This document shows, piece by piece, positions 21,538 through 28,794 of a stretch of DNA of 64,000 nt; the first letter of the stretch is position 1; every line of letters begins with the position of its first letter. Where the stretch lies: contig CALEPR010000154.1 in NCBI GenBank assembly GCA_937910665.1, positions 1-64,000 on the forward strand, given 5' to 3'. Under the pieces are notes generated by a model, which was given only the letters and a program-made list of their open reading frames with translations, had not been told where the DNA came from and made no database searches. The translations under genes and the position numbers were made by a program. This stretch comes from an uncultured Selenomonadales bacterium. GTDB taxonomy: Bacteria; Bacillota; Negativicutes; Selenomonadales; Selenomonadaceae.

Positions 21538-21849
21538 TCAATCTTTAATCGGCAGTGACAAAAGTTTTGAGTATAAATCTTCAATGCCACCGTTGCCGCC
21601 GAGTGAATGATATTTTTTATAAATATCGGCGATGCCGGTGCGAGCGTAGATAGGCGCGAAACCTTTCTCGATGTAATAATTACATTCTCGAATCAAATTC
21701 ATTCGCGTGTTTAAAAGCTCCAATTCCTCAAAATCTTCTTTGCGTTGCTTATTTTTTTCTTCCGCCTCGCGCATTTTTTTGAATTTCCAACCTGCGTATC
21801 CGACGGCGAGAGTTAAAACACCTTCGACTAAAACTGCAATAAATTCCAT
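21538..21849 (-). CDS. membrane-anchored phage protein, second holin candidate
   Basis: The 103-residue protein begins with one membrane segment (MEFIAVLVEGVLTLAVGYAG), then a basic charged coiled coil (KKMREAEEKNKQRKEDFEEL) and a tail with GGNGGIEDLYSKLLSL. Similar single-span proteins often sit next to phage lysis genes and act as holin or spanin-like accessory. Exact role is inferred. Confidence 0.65.
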   Translation of the reverse strand: MEFIAVLVEGVLTLAVGYAGWKFKKMREAEEKNKQRKEDFEELELLNTRMNLIRECNYYIEKGFAPIYARTGIADIYKKYHSLGGNGGIEDLYSKLLSLPIKD

Positions 21850-21871
21850 AAAATCACCACCTGCATAAAGA

Positions 21872-21905
21872 AAAACGCCGATAACCTTTAACGGCTCGGC
21901 GTTTT
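21872..21905. terminator. terminator after the XkdX-like gene
   Basis: AAAACGCCGA (21872-21881) and TCGGCGTTTT (21896-21905) pair over 10 bp with a 14-nt loop. The A and T runs within the arms allow function in both directions. It separates the tail gene series from the lysis genes. Confidence 0.75.
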
Positions 21906-21918
21906 AGTTTCCTCAAAA

Positions 21919-22053
21919 CTATTCGTTATTTTCTTTCGGAGCAAGAATCTCGTCAGCCTGTTCCTGAGTAAGCCAGCCTTTCGCCACAGCATTTTCGATA
22001 CCTTTTTGGTCAAGCTGTCCGCTCTCGAAAAGTCTTTTCAATCTCTCAAACAT
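21919..22053 (-). CDS. XkdX-family small tail-region protein
   Basis: This 44-residue frame, MFERLKRLFESGQLDQKGIE, NAVAKGWLTQEQADEILAPK, matches the XkdX pattern (xxAVxKGWITxEQxxEI) seen at the end of PBSX-like tail operons. Its exact role is unknown. It is the last tail-module gene before a terminator. Confidence 0.8.
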   Translation of the reverse strand: MFERLKRLFESGQLDQKGIENAVAKGWLTQEQADEILAPKENNE

Positions 22054-22056
22054 TTT

Positions 22057-22353
22057 TCACGCCTCCAACATCGAAATGATAAGATTGTCAATCGCCGCAG
22101 AATTTTCAGCGATTGCCGCCGCCGCTTCGTCCGATTCGATTCCTGCGTCGTACTTAATCAAAAAGACGGTGTCGTCCGCGCCAACACCGTCTCTGCCTTG
22201 CAAATTGTACGCCGTGCATTGATAAGCCACACCTTGCGCCGTCTCCTCGTCCGCCGCAACATAGCAGCCCGTCGAAGTTTTTTTCTTGATGAAATACGGC
22301 TTCTCCGTACTTCCGACGGTCTCGCCGTCGCTGACTTTGATAATTTTGTACAT
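22057..22353 (-). CDS. small tail-associated hypothetical protein
   Basis: The 98-residue protein begins MYKIIKVSDGETVGSTEKPY and ends with an acidic helical segment (SDEAAAAIAENSAAIDNLII). Its stop is 3 nt before the XkdX-like start. Proteins of this type commonly precede XkdX in phage tail operons; no function is known. Confidence 0.65.
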   Translation of the reverse strand: MYKIIKVSDGETVGSTEKPYFIKKKTSTGCYVAADEETAQGVAYQCTAYNLQGRDGVGADDTVFLIKYDAGIESDEAAAAIAENSAAIDNLIISMLEA

Positions 22354-22356
22354 ATT

Positions 22357-22773
22357 TCACAGTCCTTTCTTCGCGCCGACAAGCTCGGCGATATATTTTA
22401 AATCCTCAATCGGTGCATTAAAAAAATCGTTGCTCCAAAGCCAATAGTCAACGTGTTCAGGACGACGATATTTTTGCGCCAAATCATTTTTCCAAACTCT
22501 TTTCCAAAAATCATTTCGTTCTTGCGGCGAATCAAAATTTTTCGGCTCAAGTTTGTCGATAATCGCGTGAGAAATTTTTCCGCGCTCCAATCCTCTGCCG
22601 TCATAGTCGCAAGCAAAATATTTATGCGCCGCCGCACTTCTTGACACACAAACTTTTCTGCCTTTGTGATACAGCAAGCCGTCATCGCGCAACTCTAAAA
22701 ATTCTCCGTAGTGAATATTAAATTCGCCGCCGATTCCTCGCCGTTTGAAATGTTTTATCGTTACATATTGCAT
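22357..22773 (-). CDS. small gene overlapping the DGR reverse transcriptase
   Basis: The ATG at 22773 gives 138 residues beginning MQYVTIKHFKRRGIGGEFNI, with a beta-rich first half (ELRDDGLLYHKGRKVCVSRS) and a helical, Trp-rich second half. It overlaps the 3' end of the reverse-transcriptase gene by 56 nt in another frame, so the two are probably translationally coupled. I know no function. It could be a DGR accessory or an unrelated tail gene. An upstream TTG-type start at 22821 is less likely. Confidence 0.6.
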   Translation of the reverse strand: MQYVTIKHFKRRGIGGEFNIHYGEFLELRDDGLLYHKGRKVCVSRSAAAHKYFACDYDGRGLERGKISHAIIDKLEPKNFDSPQERNDFWKRVWKNDLAQKYRRPEHVDYWLWSNDFFNAPIEDLKYIAELVGAKKGL

Positions 22774-23920
22774 TTTTGTCCTTCTCTCTGAAATTTTCGA
22801 TTGATTCACACGAAAAGCCAAAAATCGAATAAAAAAGCCGCCGAAGTTTCAAAACATTTTTGTGTTCGTCGTACTTTTCAAGGTAAGCAATCATTCCGTT
22901 CACACTCGTCCAAACGTCCTCATAAGAAATTTTTCCGGCGGCAACTTTTCTGTACAACGCCTTGATTTTTCTTCGGTCGCGCGGAACGGCAGTTTTGTTT
23001 GCTCTCCTCACGACGTGACCGCTCTCCGTCAAAAAATATTTCGTCTTGCAATATCGAAAAGGTCTGTCAAGCGGAATGTATTTTGTTTTGTCAGGATTGA
23101 ATTTAAATTTATTCTTCTCCGCCTGTGAAAACATCGCCGACAAAATTTCTTGGCAATTTCTTTTCGGCGGCACAAGATTATAAAAGTCGTCCATATAATG
23201 ACCACTGCCTTTAATTCTGCACTGCGACTTCAAAAAGTTATCGAGTTGTGAAGGATAAGCAATCATTTCAGCTTGGCTCGGCTCAACTCCTAACGGCATT
23301 CCGAAACCTGCCGAAACAGTTCTCACAACCGCGTCGCCAAATTCGCGAAGTCTGTCATCGAAAATAAATTTCTTGTGTCGCTCATAAATATAGCCGTGAT
23401 TGGCACTCGGAAAAAATTTCTTGCCGTCCGCAAGAATTATTCCACCTTCACGACCGTATTTTCTGAAATGTTTATGCAAATCTTTCACGAGCATTTTCTG
23501 ACTGAAGTGAAAACCTTTATTTGGCAAACTCGCGCCGTTGTTGTGAATCATACTCGGCAGGTACAACGGCAACAAAACTTTTTGCGTATAAACTTTTTCG
23601 ACTTGCCTGTCTTGGATTCTCGGCGCGTCAATCGGTCTGACTTTTCCGCGCTCACAAAGATTGAAATGAACGTATTTAGAAAATTTGTAAGTGCCGTTTA
23701 TAATCTCTCGGCGGCTTACCGCAGTCCTGCTGAACAATCGAATTTCAAACTGCTGGACACTTTGTTTCCACCTCACACCGTTACAGCATTTTTTACCTGC
23801 CTTGTATAAATCGTGATAGTTGAAAACTTCTTCCACACCGCCGAGTTTTTTACAACGGTCTTGACGTATTTTAAGACGCTTAAGTTGACGACGTAACCGC
23901 CGACCTTTGCGTCTGCTCAT
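22718..23920 (-). CDS. DGR reverse transcriptase
   Basis: This RT copies the template repeat RNA with adenine-specific errors. From the ATG at 23920 it has 400 residues: a basic N-terminus, YHDLYKAGKKCCNGVRWK typical of DGR RTs, RGKVRPIDAPRIQDRQVEKV (RT motif 1), IILADGKKFFPS with catalytic D165, GMPLGVEPSQAEMIAYPSQL (motif 4) and the catalytic YMDDF at 242-246. The frame stays open to a GTG at 24112, after AAAGGAG, and to a TTG at 24133, so a longer form of 464 residues or more is possible. It follows the template repeat. Confidence 0.92.
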   Translation of the reverse strand: MSRRKGRRLRRQLKRLKIRQDRCKKLGGVEEVFNYHDLYKAGKKCCNGVRWKQSVQQFEIRLFSRTAVSRREIINGTYKFSKYVHFNLCERGKVRPIDAPRIQDRQVEKVYTQKVLLPLYLPSMIHNNGASLPNKGFHFSQKMLVKDLHKHFRKYGREGGIILADGKKFFPSANHGYIYERHKKFIFDDRLREFGDAVVRTVSAGFGMPLGVEPSQAEMIAYPSQLDNFLKSQCRIKGSGHYMDDFYNLVPPKRNCQEILSAMFSQAEKNKFKFNPDKTKYIPLDRPFRYCKTKYFLTESGHVVRRANKTAVPRDRRKIKALYRKVAAGKISYEDVWTSVNGMIAYLEKYDEHKNVLKLRRLFYSIFGFSCESIENFREKDKNAICNDKTFQTARNRRRI

Positions 23921-24178
23921 TCTTGTTAATTCGCCTTCCGTACCGATGTCTTTTCGCGTACCGTCTAATCGGCTTTGTTCGCTACAAATGAAATGAGATG
24001 AGGTACTTTTCTCACCATGCACACGCTCATTTTGAGGTGGCGTACTTGCAGGAACATCGGAATTTGCTCCATAAAAATCAAGCTGAAGCTGGCTGTTTCG
24101 GGCGTTAGCCACAGGAAACGTCTCTCCTTTCAAAAAGGTCTTTTCTTCACTTTCCGCTACTGTTTTTGACCATTAACT

Positions 24179-24304
24179 TTGAAATCCGGCGCAAGCGCAT
24201 TAGAATTGTTAGCATTGTTATTGTTGGCACCGCCACTGGTGTTCACATTACAGAAGTTATTGTTGTTGTAATTAGGAGAAGCACACCACCAGTACACCGC
24301 TGAC
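24179..24304 (-). repeat. DGR template repeat (TR)
   Basis: This 126-bp repeat pairs with the variable repeat at 24934-25059 without gaps. They differ at 18 positions, and at every one the TR has an adenine on the minus (coding-sense) strand. The TR is rich in AAC/AAT codons; read in the frame of the target it would encode SPNYNNNNFCNVNTSGGANN. It lies between Avd and the RT, the usual place. One more A-to-G difference lies at 24178, just outside. Confidence 0.95.
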
Positions 24305-24323
24305 TGAATTAACAGAGACGCAC

Positions 24324-24788
24324 CTAATTTTTGACTAATTTTCTCTTCAAGTATTCTTTGTCGTGTTTCAAAACGCCTGTCAGCAATTTTCCTTCGTCAT
24401 CAATCAAACAGCCGAGACTTTCCGCCATTCGGTCAAGTTTTTTAACTGCTCCGGCTTTATCCTTGTTCTCAAACGCACCTTCAGGATTTAACATCAGCAA
24501 CTCATAAATGTGAGTAAGCTGAACATCTAAAGCACCTAAAGCCGCTCTTGAGCGTAAAAGATAACGTTCGCGTTCCTCAAATCGAACTTGGGTTACCGGC
24601 GACATCGTATTTGCCATTTCTGCGTTGGCTATAACCTCGTGTGCAAGATGAATTGTATCCGTAGCCAACAAACGAGAATACCGTGCTGAAAGCCGTGATA
24701 AGAACCACAGTGTTTCCGTGTAAATTTTGTTGGCAGTATTGATAAATTCCGCCTTGCTTGTACCGCGACGTGTTTTTAAAACAGACAT
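24324..24788 (-). CDS. avd: Avd-like DGR accessory protein
   Basis: The 154-residue all-helical, basic protein fits the Avd four-helix bundle that forms a barrel-shaped pentamer, binds the template RNA and the RT, and is needed for mutagenic cDNA synthesis. Helices are visible: AEFINTANKIYTETLWFLSR, YSRLLATDTIHLAHEVIANA, RFEERERYLLRSRAALGALD, AVKKLDRMAESLGCLIDDEG. It lies between target and TR, as in the Bordetella phage DGR. Confidence 0.85.
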   Translation of the reverse strand: MSVLKTRRGTSKAEFINTANKIYTETLWFLSRLSARYSRLLATDTIHLAHEVIANAEMANTMSPVTQVRFEERERYLLRSRAALGALDVQLTHIYELLMLNPEGAFENKDKAGAVKKLDRMAESLGCLIDDEGKLLTGVLKHDKEYLKRKLVKN

Positions 24789-24876
24789 ACTTAACTCCTC
24801 GAATAAAAAATTGACGTGTTATTTTAACACAATTTTCTCCATAGTCAAATTTCCTCGATTTTTGATTTTGCGGCGC

Positions 24877-24902
24877 GTCCCGCACCTTGTCAGGTGCGGG
24901 AC
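24877..24902 (-). promoter_or_regulatory. DGR target hairpin/cruciform downstream of the variable repeat
   Basis: A perfect 11-bp stem GTCCCGCACCT / AGGTGCGGGAC with a 4-nt loop, GACA on the coding strand. It starts 31 nt past the end of the variable repeat. Bordetella phage DGR targets need a downstream hairpin with a GRNA tetraloop, and GACA fits GRNA. The hairpin may also act as a terminator after the target gene. Confidence 0.85.
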
Positions 24903-24926
24903 AAAACAGATATTAGACCACTGCGC

Positions 24927-27263
24927 TCAGGTCTTGAAAGCCGGCGCAAGCGCACGAGAATAGGAAGCATAGTAATTGCTGGCACCGCCACTGGTGGACA
25001 CAATACAGAAGCCAGAGTTGCTGTAACTAGGAGAAGCACACCACCAGTACACCGCTGACGACGTGTCAGAATGTTTGTAGCGCACTTTACTGTTTCCTGC
25101 GTTATAATACGCCATCTGCGTCTGATGATTTTTTTCGTAATCGTTGGCGTAAGTTCTCGCGCCTTGTACTTCAAACTCCGTCAACAATGTTATCGCGTCC
25201 ACCGTAGCTTTGATATTCGCGTCCACGTTTGAAGAATTTCCGACCGCGTCTATCCACCTCGTCCACAATCTCATTGCGCTCCTCAAATCTGAAGGCAATG
25301 CCGCCAAAAGTGTATCCGCCTTCGGACTTGTCAACGTCGCCGCCGTTGCGTCATAGCCGACATTCGACGTTGTTTTCAGCGTGTTGTAGCCGCTCGGTGC
25401 TGTCGAAGTCGCTCCAAGAATATCGTAGCGCAAATCCGAACCTTTCCAGCCGCCATAGTTCGTTCCGTAATATCCTGCACTTCCGCTCGTTGATGTTTGT
25501 CCTTTGTGATTCATATTAAAACAAATCGTGCCGTCAGTCGAACTCGAATTATATTTCGCGTCCACCAACGCAACATCTTTGCCGCTCGTCAACGCAGATT
25601 TAAAGCCGCCCCAGATGATATTATTCTCCGCCGTGCCGTTCATCGCATAATTGAAATGCAAAATAAAGACGCACAAATTCTGATTCAACGTCAACTGATT
25701 GCCGATTTTGCCGTTCAAAGTTATCTGTTTGCAGTCGCCGACGTCCCAGTAAGTGTCGCCTGTGCCGAGCTGTGAAACTTCGGAGATTATATCCCAACTG
25801 TTGCTGTTTAATGTGCTGTTGACATTCAACGCGATGGTCGCCGAGTAAGTCGCATTTGACGGCGCATTGTGATTTGTTCCTGCCGCTTGCGAAACTGTAA
25901 TCGTCGCCGTACCTGATTTAACGCCGGTTATCGTGACTGTATTGCCGTTTCTCTCCACAGTCGCAATCGCCGTGTTTCCTGAGGTAACCGTGATTGTGCC
26001 GTCGCTCGGCGTTGTTATCGTGAATGTGCCGGTACTTCCTTTGTAAATTGTTCCTGAAGTCGGCGAAACGCTTAAACTTCCTGCCGCTTTCGCAATGCTC
26101 CACGGGAAAGTTTTCGCCGCCGTCGTGCCGCCAGCCCATTCGTAATTGCTTTTATCGTTAAGGTCATAGCTTAACGTGTAATCTTTGGCAGTCGTTCCTG
26201 TTTTGCCTGTGCAGGTCGCAATCGCACTTGACGGCTCATTTTCAACCGTCGGAGATTGTTCACTGCCTGTATAAGTCTTTGCCGTGTTCGACACAGTCGG
26301 TACGGTTACCGTAGCTTTTGCAATGCTCCATTCAAATTCTTTCGCGCCGGTCGTGTTGTCTGCCCACTCATAGCGATTTGTATTCGTCAGCGTATAAGTC
26401 AACGTGTAATCGTCAGCGTTCGTGCCGCTCTTACCTGTGCAGGTCGCAATCGTGCTTGACGGCTCATTGTCAACTGTTGGAGATTGTTCACTGCCTGTAT
26501 AAGTCTTCGCTGTGTTCGAGACAGTTGGAATTGTCACTTTGGTTTTGCTGACAATCGCCGTATAAGTTGCCGTCAAACTTCCGACCGTTACCGTTATTGT
26601 CGTGTATCCAACTGCCACGCCGGTGATTGTCGCAGTTGTGCCACTCAATGAAACCGTCGCAATGCTTGTGTCTGAAGATGATACATTTATCGTTTCGCTT
26701 GAAGTCGTCGCTATCGAAAACGTAGTCGTTTCGCCAACTTTGACATCGCCTGACACATCGCTCAACACCAAAGTATCAGAACCGCCGCCGCCTGAGTTCC
26801 AACTTTCCTGCAATGTCGCTCCGCCTGTCATTATGATTTTTGAACTGCTGATTGTGTCGTTTGTTCCAACTTTGTCATTGAGTAAATTCGTTATGCCTGC
26901 TTGCGTTATAGTGCCGTCAGTGTTCGTGCCGGATATAGAATAAAGTTTTACCACGCCAACTTCCTGCAAGGATGAGCCGCCGCCCACTATTATTTTTGAA
27001 CTGCTAATTGTATCGTTCACGCCGACTTTATTTTGCAGTGCCTGTGTCATTGCCGCCTGCGTCATCGCGCCGTCGATATTATCTCCTGTCGTAGAATAAA
27101 GTTTGACAAGTCCTGCTGAGGTTTCTCCTGCGCCGGACGCTCCGCCTGTGGCTTCTTCGATTTTTTCATCCAAACCGTCTACAAGGTCTGCCGTTGTCGG
27201 AAAATTAACTGGCTTACGCTGTCCTTCTATTTTGGGTCCTTTCATATGCATTGTTTTCGCCAT
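24927..27263 (-). CDS. DGR variable protein: tail fibre/receptor-binding protein with Ig-like repeats
   Basis: The 778-residue protein has, in order, an N-terminal anchor, two copies of a unit ending NDTISSSKIIvGG-SLQE (residues about 50-155), Big2-like Ig domains (SSDTSIATVSLSGTTATITG), two near-identical units of about 75 residues (TVSNTAKTYTGSEQSPTV), another Big2-like domain, and a C-terminal C-type-lectin-like DUF6273 domain from about residue 510. The last 42 codons before the stop are the variable repeat. It is the receptor-binding protein that the DGR diversifies. It starts the DGR gene series. Confidence 0.9.
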   Translation of the reverse strand: MAKTMHMKGPKIEGQRKPVNFPTTADLVDGLDEKIEEATGGASGAGETSAGLVKLYSTTGDNIDGAMTQAAMTQALQNKVGVNDTISSSKIIVGGGSSLQEVGVVKLYSISGTNTDGTITQAGITNLLNDKVGTNDTISSSKIIMTGGATLQESWNSGGGGSDTLVLSDVSGDVKVGETTTFSIATTSSETINVSSSDTSIATVSLSGTTATITGVAVGYTTITVTVGSLTATYTAIVSKTKVTIPTVSNTAKTYTGSEQSPTVDNEPSSTIATCTGKSGTNADDYTLTYTLTNTNRYEWADNTTGAKEFEWSIAKATVTVPTVSNTAKTYTGSEQSPTVENEPSSAIATCTGKTGTTAKDYTLSYDLNDKSNYEWAGGTTAAKTFPWSIAKAAGSLSVSPTSGTIYKGSTGTFTITTPSDGTITVTSGNTAIATVERNGNTVTITGVKSGTATITVSQAAGTNHNAPSNATYSATIALNVNSTLNSNSWDIISEVSQLGTGDTYWDVGDCKQITLNGKIGNQLTLNQNLCVFILHFNYAMNGTAENNIIWGGFKSALTSGKDVALVDAKYNSSSTDGTICFNMNHKGQTSTSGSAGYYGTNYGGWKGSDLRYDILGATSTAPSGYNTLKTTSNVGYDATAATLTSPKADTLLAALPSDLRSAMRLWTRWIDAVGNSSNVDANIKATVDAITLLTEFEVQGARTYANDYEKNHQTQMAYYNAGNSKVRYKHSDTSSAVYWWCASPSYSNSGFCIVSTSGGASNYYASYSRALAPAFKT
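24934..25059 (-). repeat. DGR variable repeat (VR)
   Basis: The VR is the last 126 bp of the target gene before AAG-ACC-TGA. Relative to the TR, 13 codons are changed: twelve AAC/AAT codons now encode Ser, Gly, Ile, Tyr or Arg, and one GAT encodes Ala. The GC-rich shared end GCGCTTGCGCCGG is the likely initiation-of-homing region. The invariant start SAVYWWCASP anchors the lectin fold. Confidence 0.95.
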
Positions 27264-27269
27264 TCAGTT

Positions 27270-27449
27270 TCACTCCTCATCATCTGTAAAATAAATCCAA
27301 TAGGCATTGTCATCTTCAGGTTCTGTTTGACTTACTACTATATTGATGTCGCCTGTAAGTGCAATTAGTCCTGCCAACTTGCGAATCGAACCACTTGCCG
27401 CCGCCGCAAGTGCATCATATTGTGATTTCGTTATCAACGTATCGCTCAT
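27270..27449 (-). CDS. small tail-fibre-associated protein
   Basis: This 59-residue frame reads MSDTLITKSQYDALAAAASG to TEPEDDNAYWIYFTDDEE and starts at an ATG after GAAAGGAGGC. The ending resembles short phage proteins whose PxxxxxxWIyf motif lies in fibre modules. It is 6 nt upstream of the DGR target gene, so it may be a chaperone or linker for the variable fibre. Confidence 0.65.
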   Translation of the reverse strand: MSDTLITKSQYDALAAAASGSIRKLAGLIALTGDINIVVSQTEPEDDNAYWIYFTDDEE

Positions 27450-27533
27450 AACTGCCTCCTTTCAAAAGACAACGGCGACAGACTTCATAAAAAAATCTGC
27501 CGCCTGTCTTTATTCAGTTGCTTTTTTCAGGAA

Positions 27534-28205
27534 TCAGTTGAAGTACGTTGCGAGCGTTACCGAAACATCACTGTCGCTTGCGATGTCTGCCGTTGTAAGC
27601 ACATTCGCCGCCGCAATTCCTGCGTCTACCGCATTGCCGTGAGCGTCGAATTTCGCGATATTGTTTTCAACCGCATCGGCGTCTTTGTCCTGCTTACCGG
27701 AAATGTCAACGTGCAAGCCGTCAGATTGGAGCGTAATTGCATTATTCGCCACCGTCGAAATTTTTACGTTAATCTGGTAACCGTTGACGTTAATGCTGTT
27801 ATCTCCGGCTGTGTAAGTGTCCACGAGTTTGTTCACGTTGATAAAGCTGTAGCTCGTCGCGTCCACACCTTTATCGGTGGTTTTAATCGCCAAAACCAAA
27901 ACGGGCTTGCCTTCTAAGTTCGGATTCGTCGCTCCGACATAAGTGTCGGAATCAAACTCGAAATTATCGACAAAGCCGGTCTTCGTCGCGTCAACGACCA
28001 TTTCCGCCGCAAGGTCAAGCGTAAACGCCGCCGTTGTCGTCGTGTCCGACGTGGTGTAGAACGAAAGCTGGTTACCGTTGACGACTTTCGCGCCTTTAAT
28101 AGCGTCATCAGCCTTTGCCTCTACTGCCTGAATTTTCGTGTCTGCCTTCGACGCAAATGCGTCCAATGCGTTGAGTTTCAAGAGTTTGTTCATATCTACT
28201 GACAT
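27534..28205 (-). CDS. tail fibre component
   Basis: The 223-residue protein begins with a helical trimerisation-like segment (KLNALDAFASKADTKIQAVE), then a beta-rich body with NGYQINVKISTVANNAITLQ, SDGLHVDISGKQ, common in phage fibres. It ends TADIASDSDVSVTLATYFN, which resembles the ends of the neighbouring protein at 28221. It probably forms part of the fibre that carries the variable protein. Confidence 0.65.
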   Translation of the reverse strand: MSVDMNKLLKLNALDAFASKADTKIQAVEAKADDAIKGAKVVNGNQLSFYTTSDTTTTAAFTLDLAAEMVVDATKTGFVDNFEFDSDTYVGATNPNLEGKPVLVLAIKTTDKGVDATSYSFINVNKLVDTYTAGDNSINVNGYQINVKISTVANNAITLQSDGLHVDISGKQDKDADAVENNIAKFDAHGNAVDAGIAAANVLTTADIASDSDVSVTLATYFN

Positions 28206-28220
28206 TTTATTTTCCTCCAT

Positions 28221-28595
28221 TTAATTGAAATAATTATCCAACACGCCTTCAACCTCATCATCGGTTGCCACTTCACCATCTTCAACGGAACTTGCGCCGC
28301 CGTCTGTGTGTGCGGCAGAACTTCCTCCGTTAAAATATTGGTCTAAAACTTCCTGAACCTCTGAATCGGTTGCAATTTTTTCTTCGTCCACCTCTACGCC
28401 ACCCTCTCCGCCCTTCGCAGTTTTTATCGCCTCTGCCACTTTTAAAAGAGCTACTGCTATGAACGCCGTGCCTGCACTTATCGCACTCGCCAAATTTTTT
28501 TCTCGCTGTTCAAGTTCTTCTTGCGATACATAATTTTCAGCGATTATGTCAAAAAGTTCTCGGACGGCGTTTTCTCCTAAAAATTCTGTTGTCAT
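28221..28595 (-). CDS. tail-fibre-region protein with repeated TDxEVxxVLDxYFN motif
   Basis: The 124-residue protein has a helical first half with a hydrophobic stretch (ASAISAGTAFIAVALLKVAE). It then has two acidic units, ATDSEVQEVLDQYFN and ATDDEVEGVLDNYFN, separated by a Ser/Gly linker. A related sequence ends the next protein. The repeats may be docking peptides. It overlaps the gene upstream by 4 nt. Confidence 0.6.
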   Translation of the reverse strand: MTTEFLGENAVRELFDIIAENYVSQEELEQREKNLASAISAGTAFIAVALLKVAEAIKTAKGGEGGVEVDEEKIATDSEVQEVLDQYFNGGSSAAHTDGGASSVEDGEVATDDEVEGVLDNYFN

Positions 28596-28780
28596 TCTTC
28601 ACCGTCTCCTCGTTTCGATTGCTCAAAAATTTCGTCCAGCCTTTCGCGTGTAAATTCCACAAATTTAACTTTCAAAATTTTCTCTTCATCAACACTCAAA
28701 ACGCCTTCATTCGTCACGTTGAATCCATCGCCGACTATAACTGCGCCGAGTTTGTTTTTTGTCGCCGGTCTCATTTCCAT
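28592..28780 (-). CDS. small fibre-linker protein
   Basis: 62 residues: KNKLGAVIVGDGFNVTNEGV, LSVDEEK, then a charged helix. The GDGFxVTxEGxLSV pattern is common as a short beta unit in phage tail fibres. Its stop overlaps the start of the 124-residue gene by 4 nt. Confidence 0.6.
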   Translation of the reverse strand: MEMRPATKNKLGAVIVGDGFNVTNEGVLSVDEEKILKVKFVEFTRERLDEIFEQSKRGDGEE

Positions 28781-28794
28781 TCAGACCGCCGCCT

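Noticed and set aside
24874..24902. GACA-loop hairpin only as a terminator
   Set aside because: A run of Ts does not directly follow on the minus strand, and the loop and position fit the DGR target element better, although both roles are possible.
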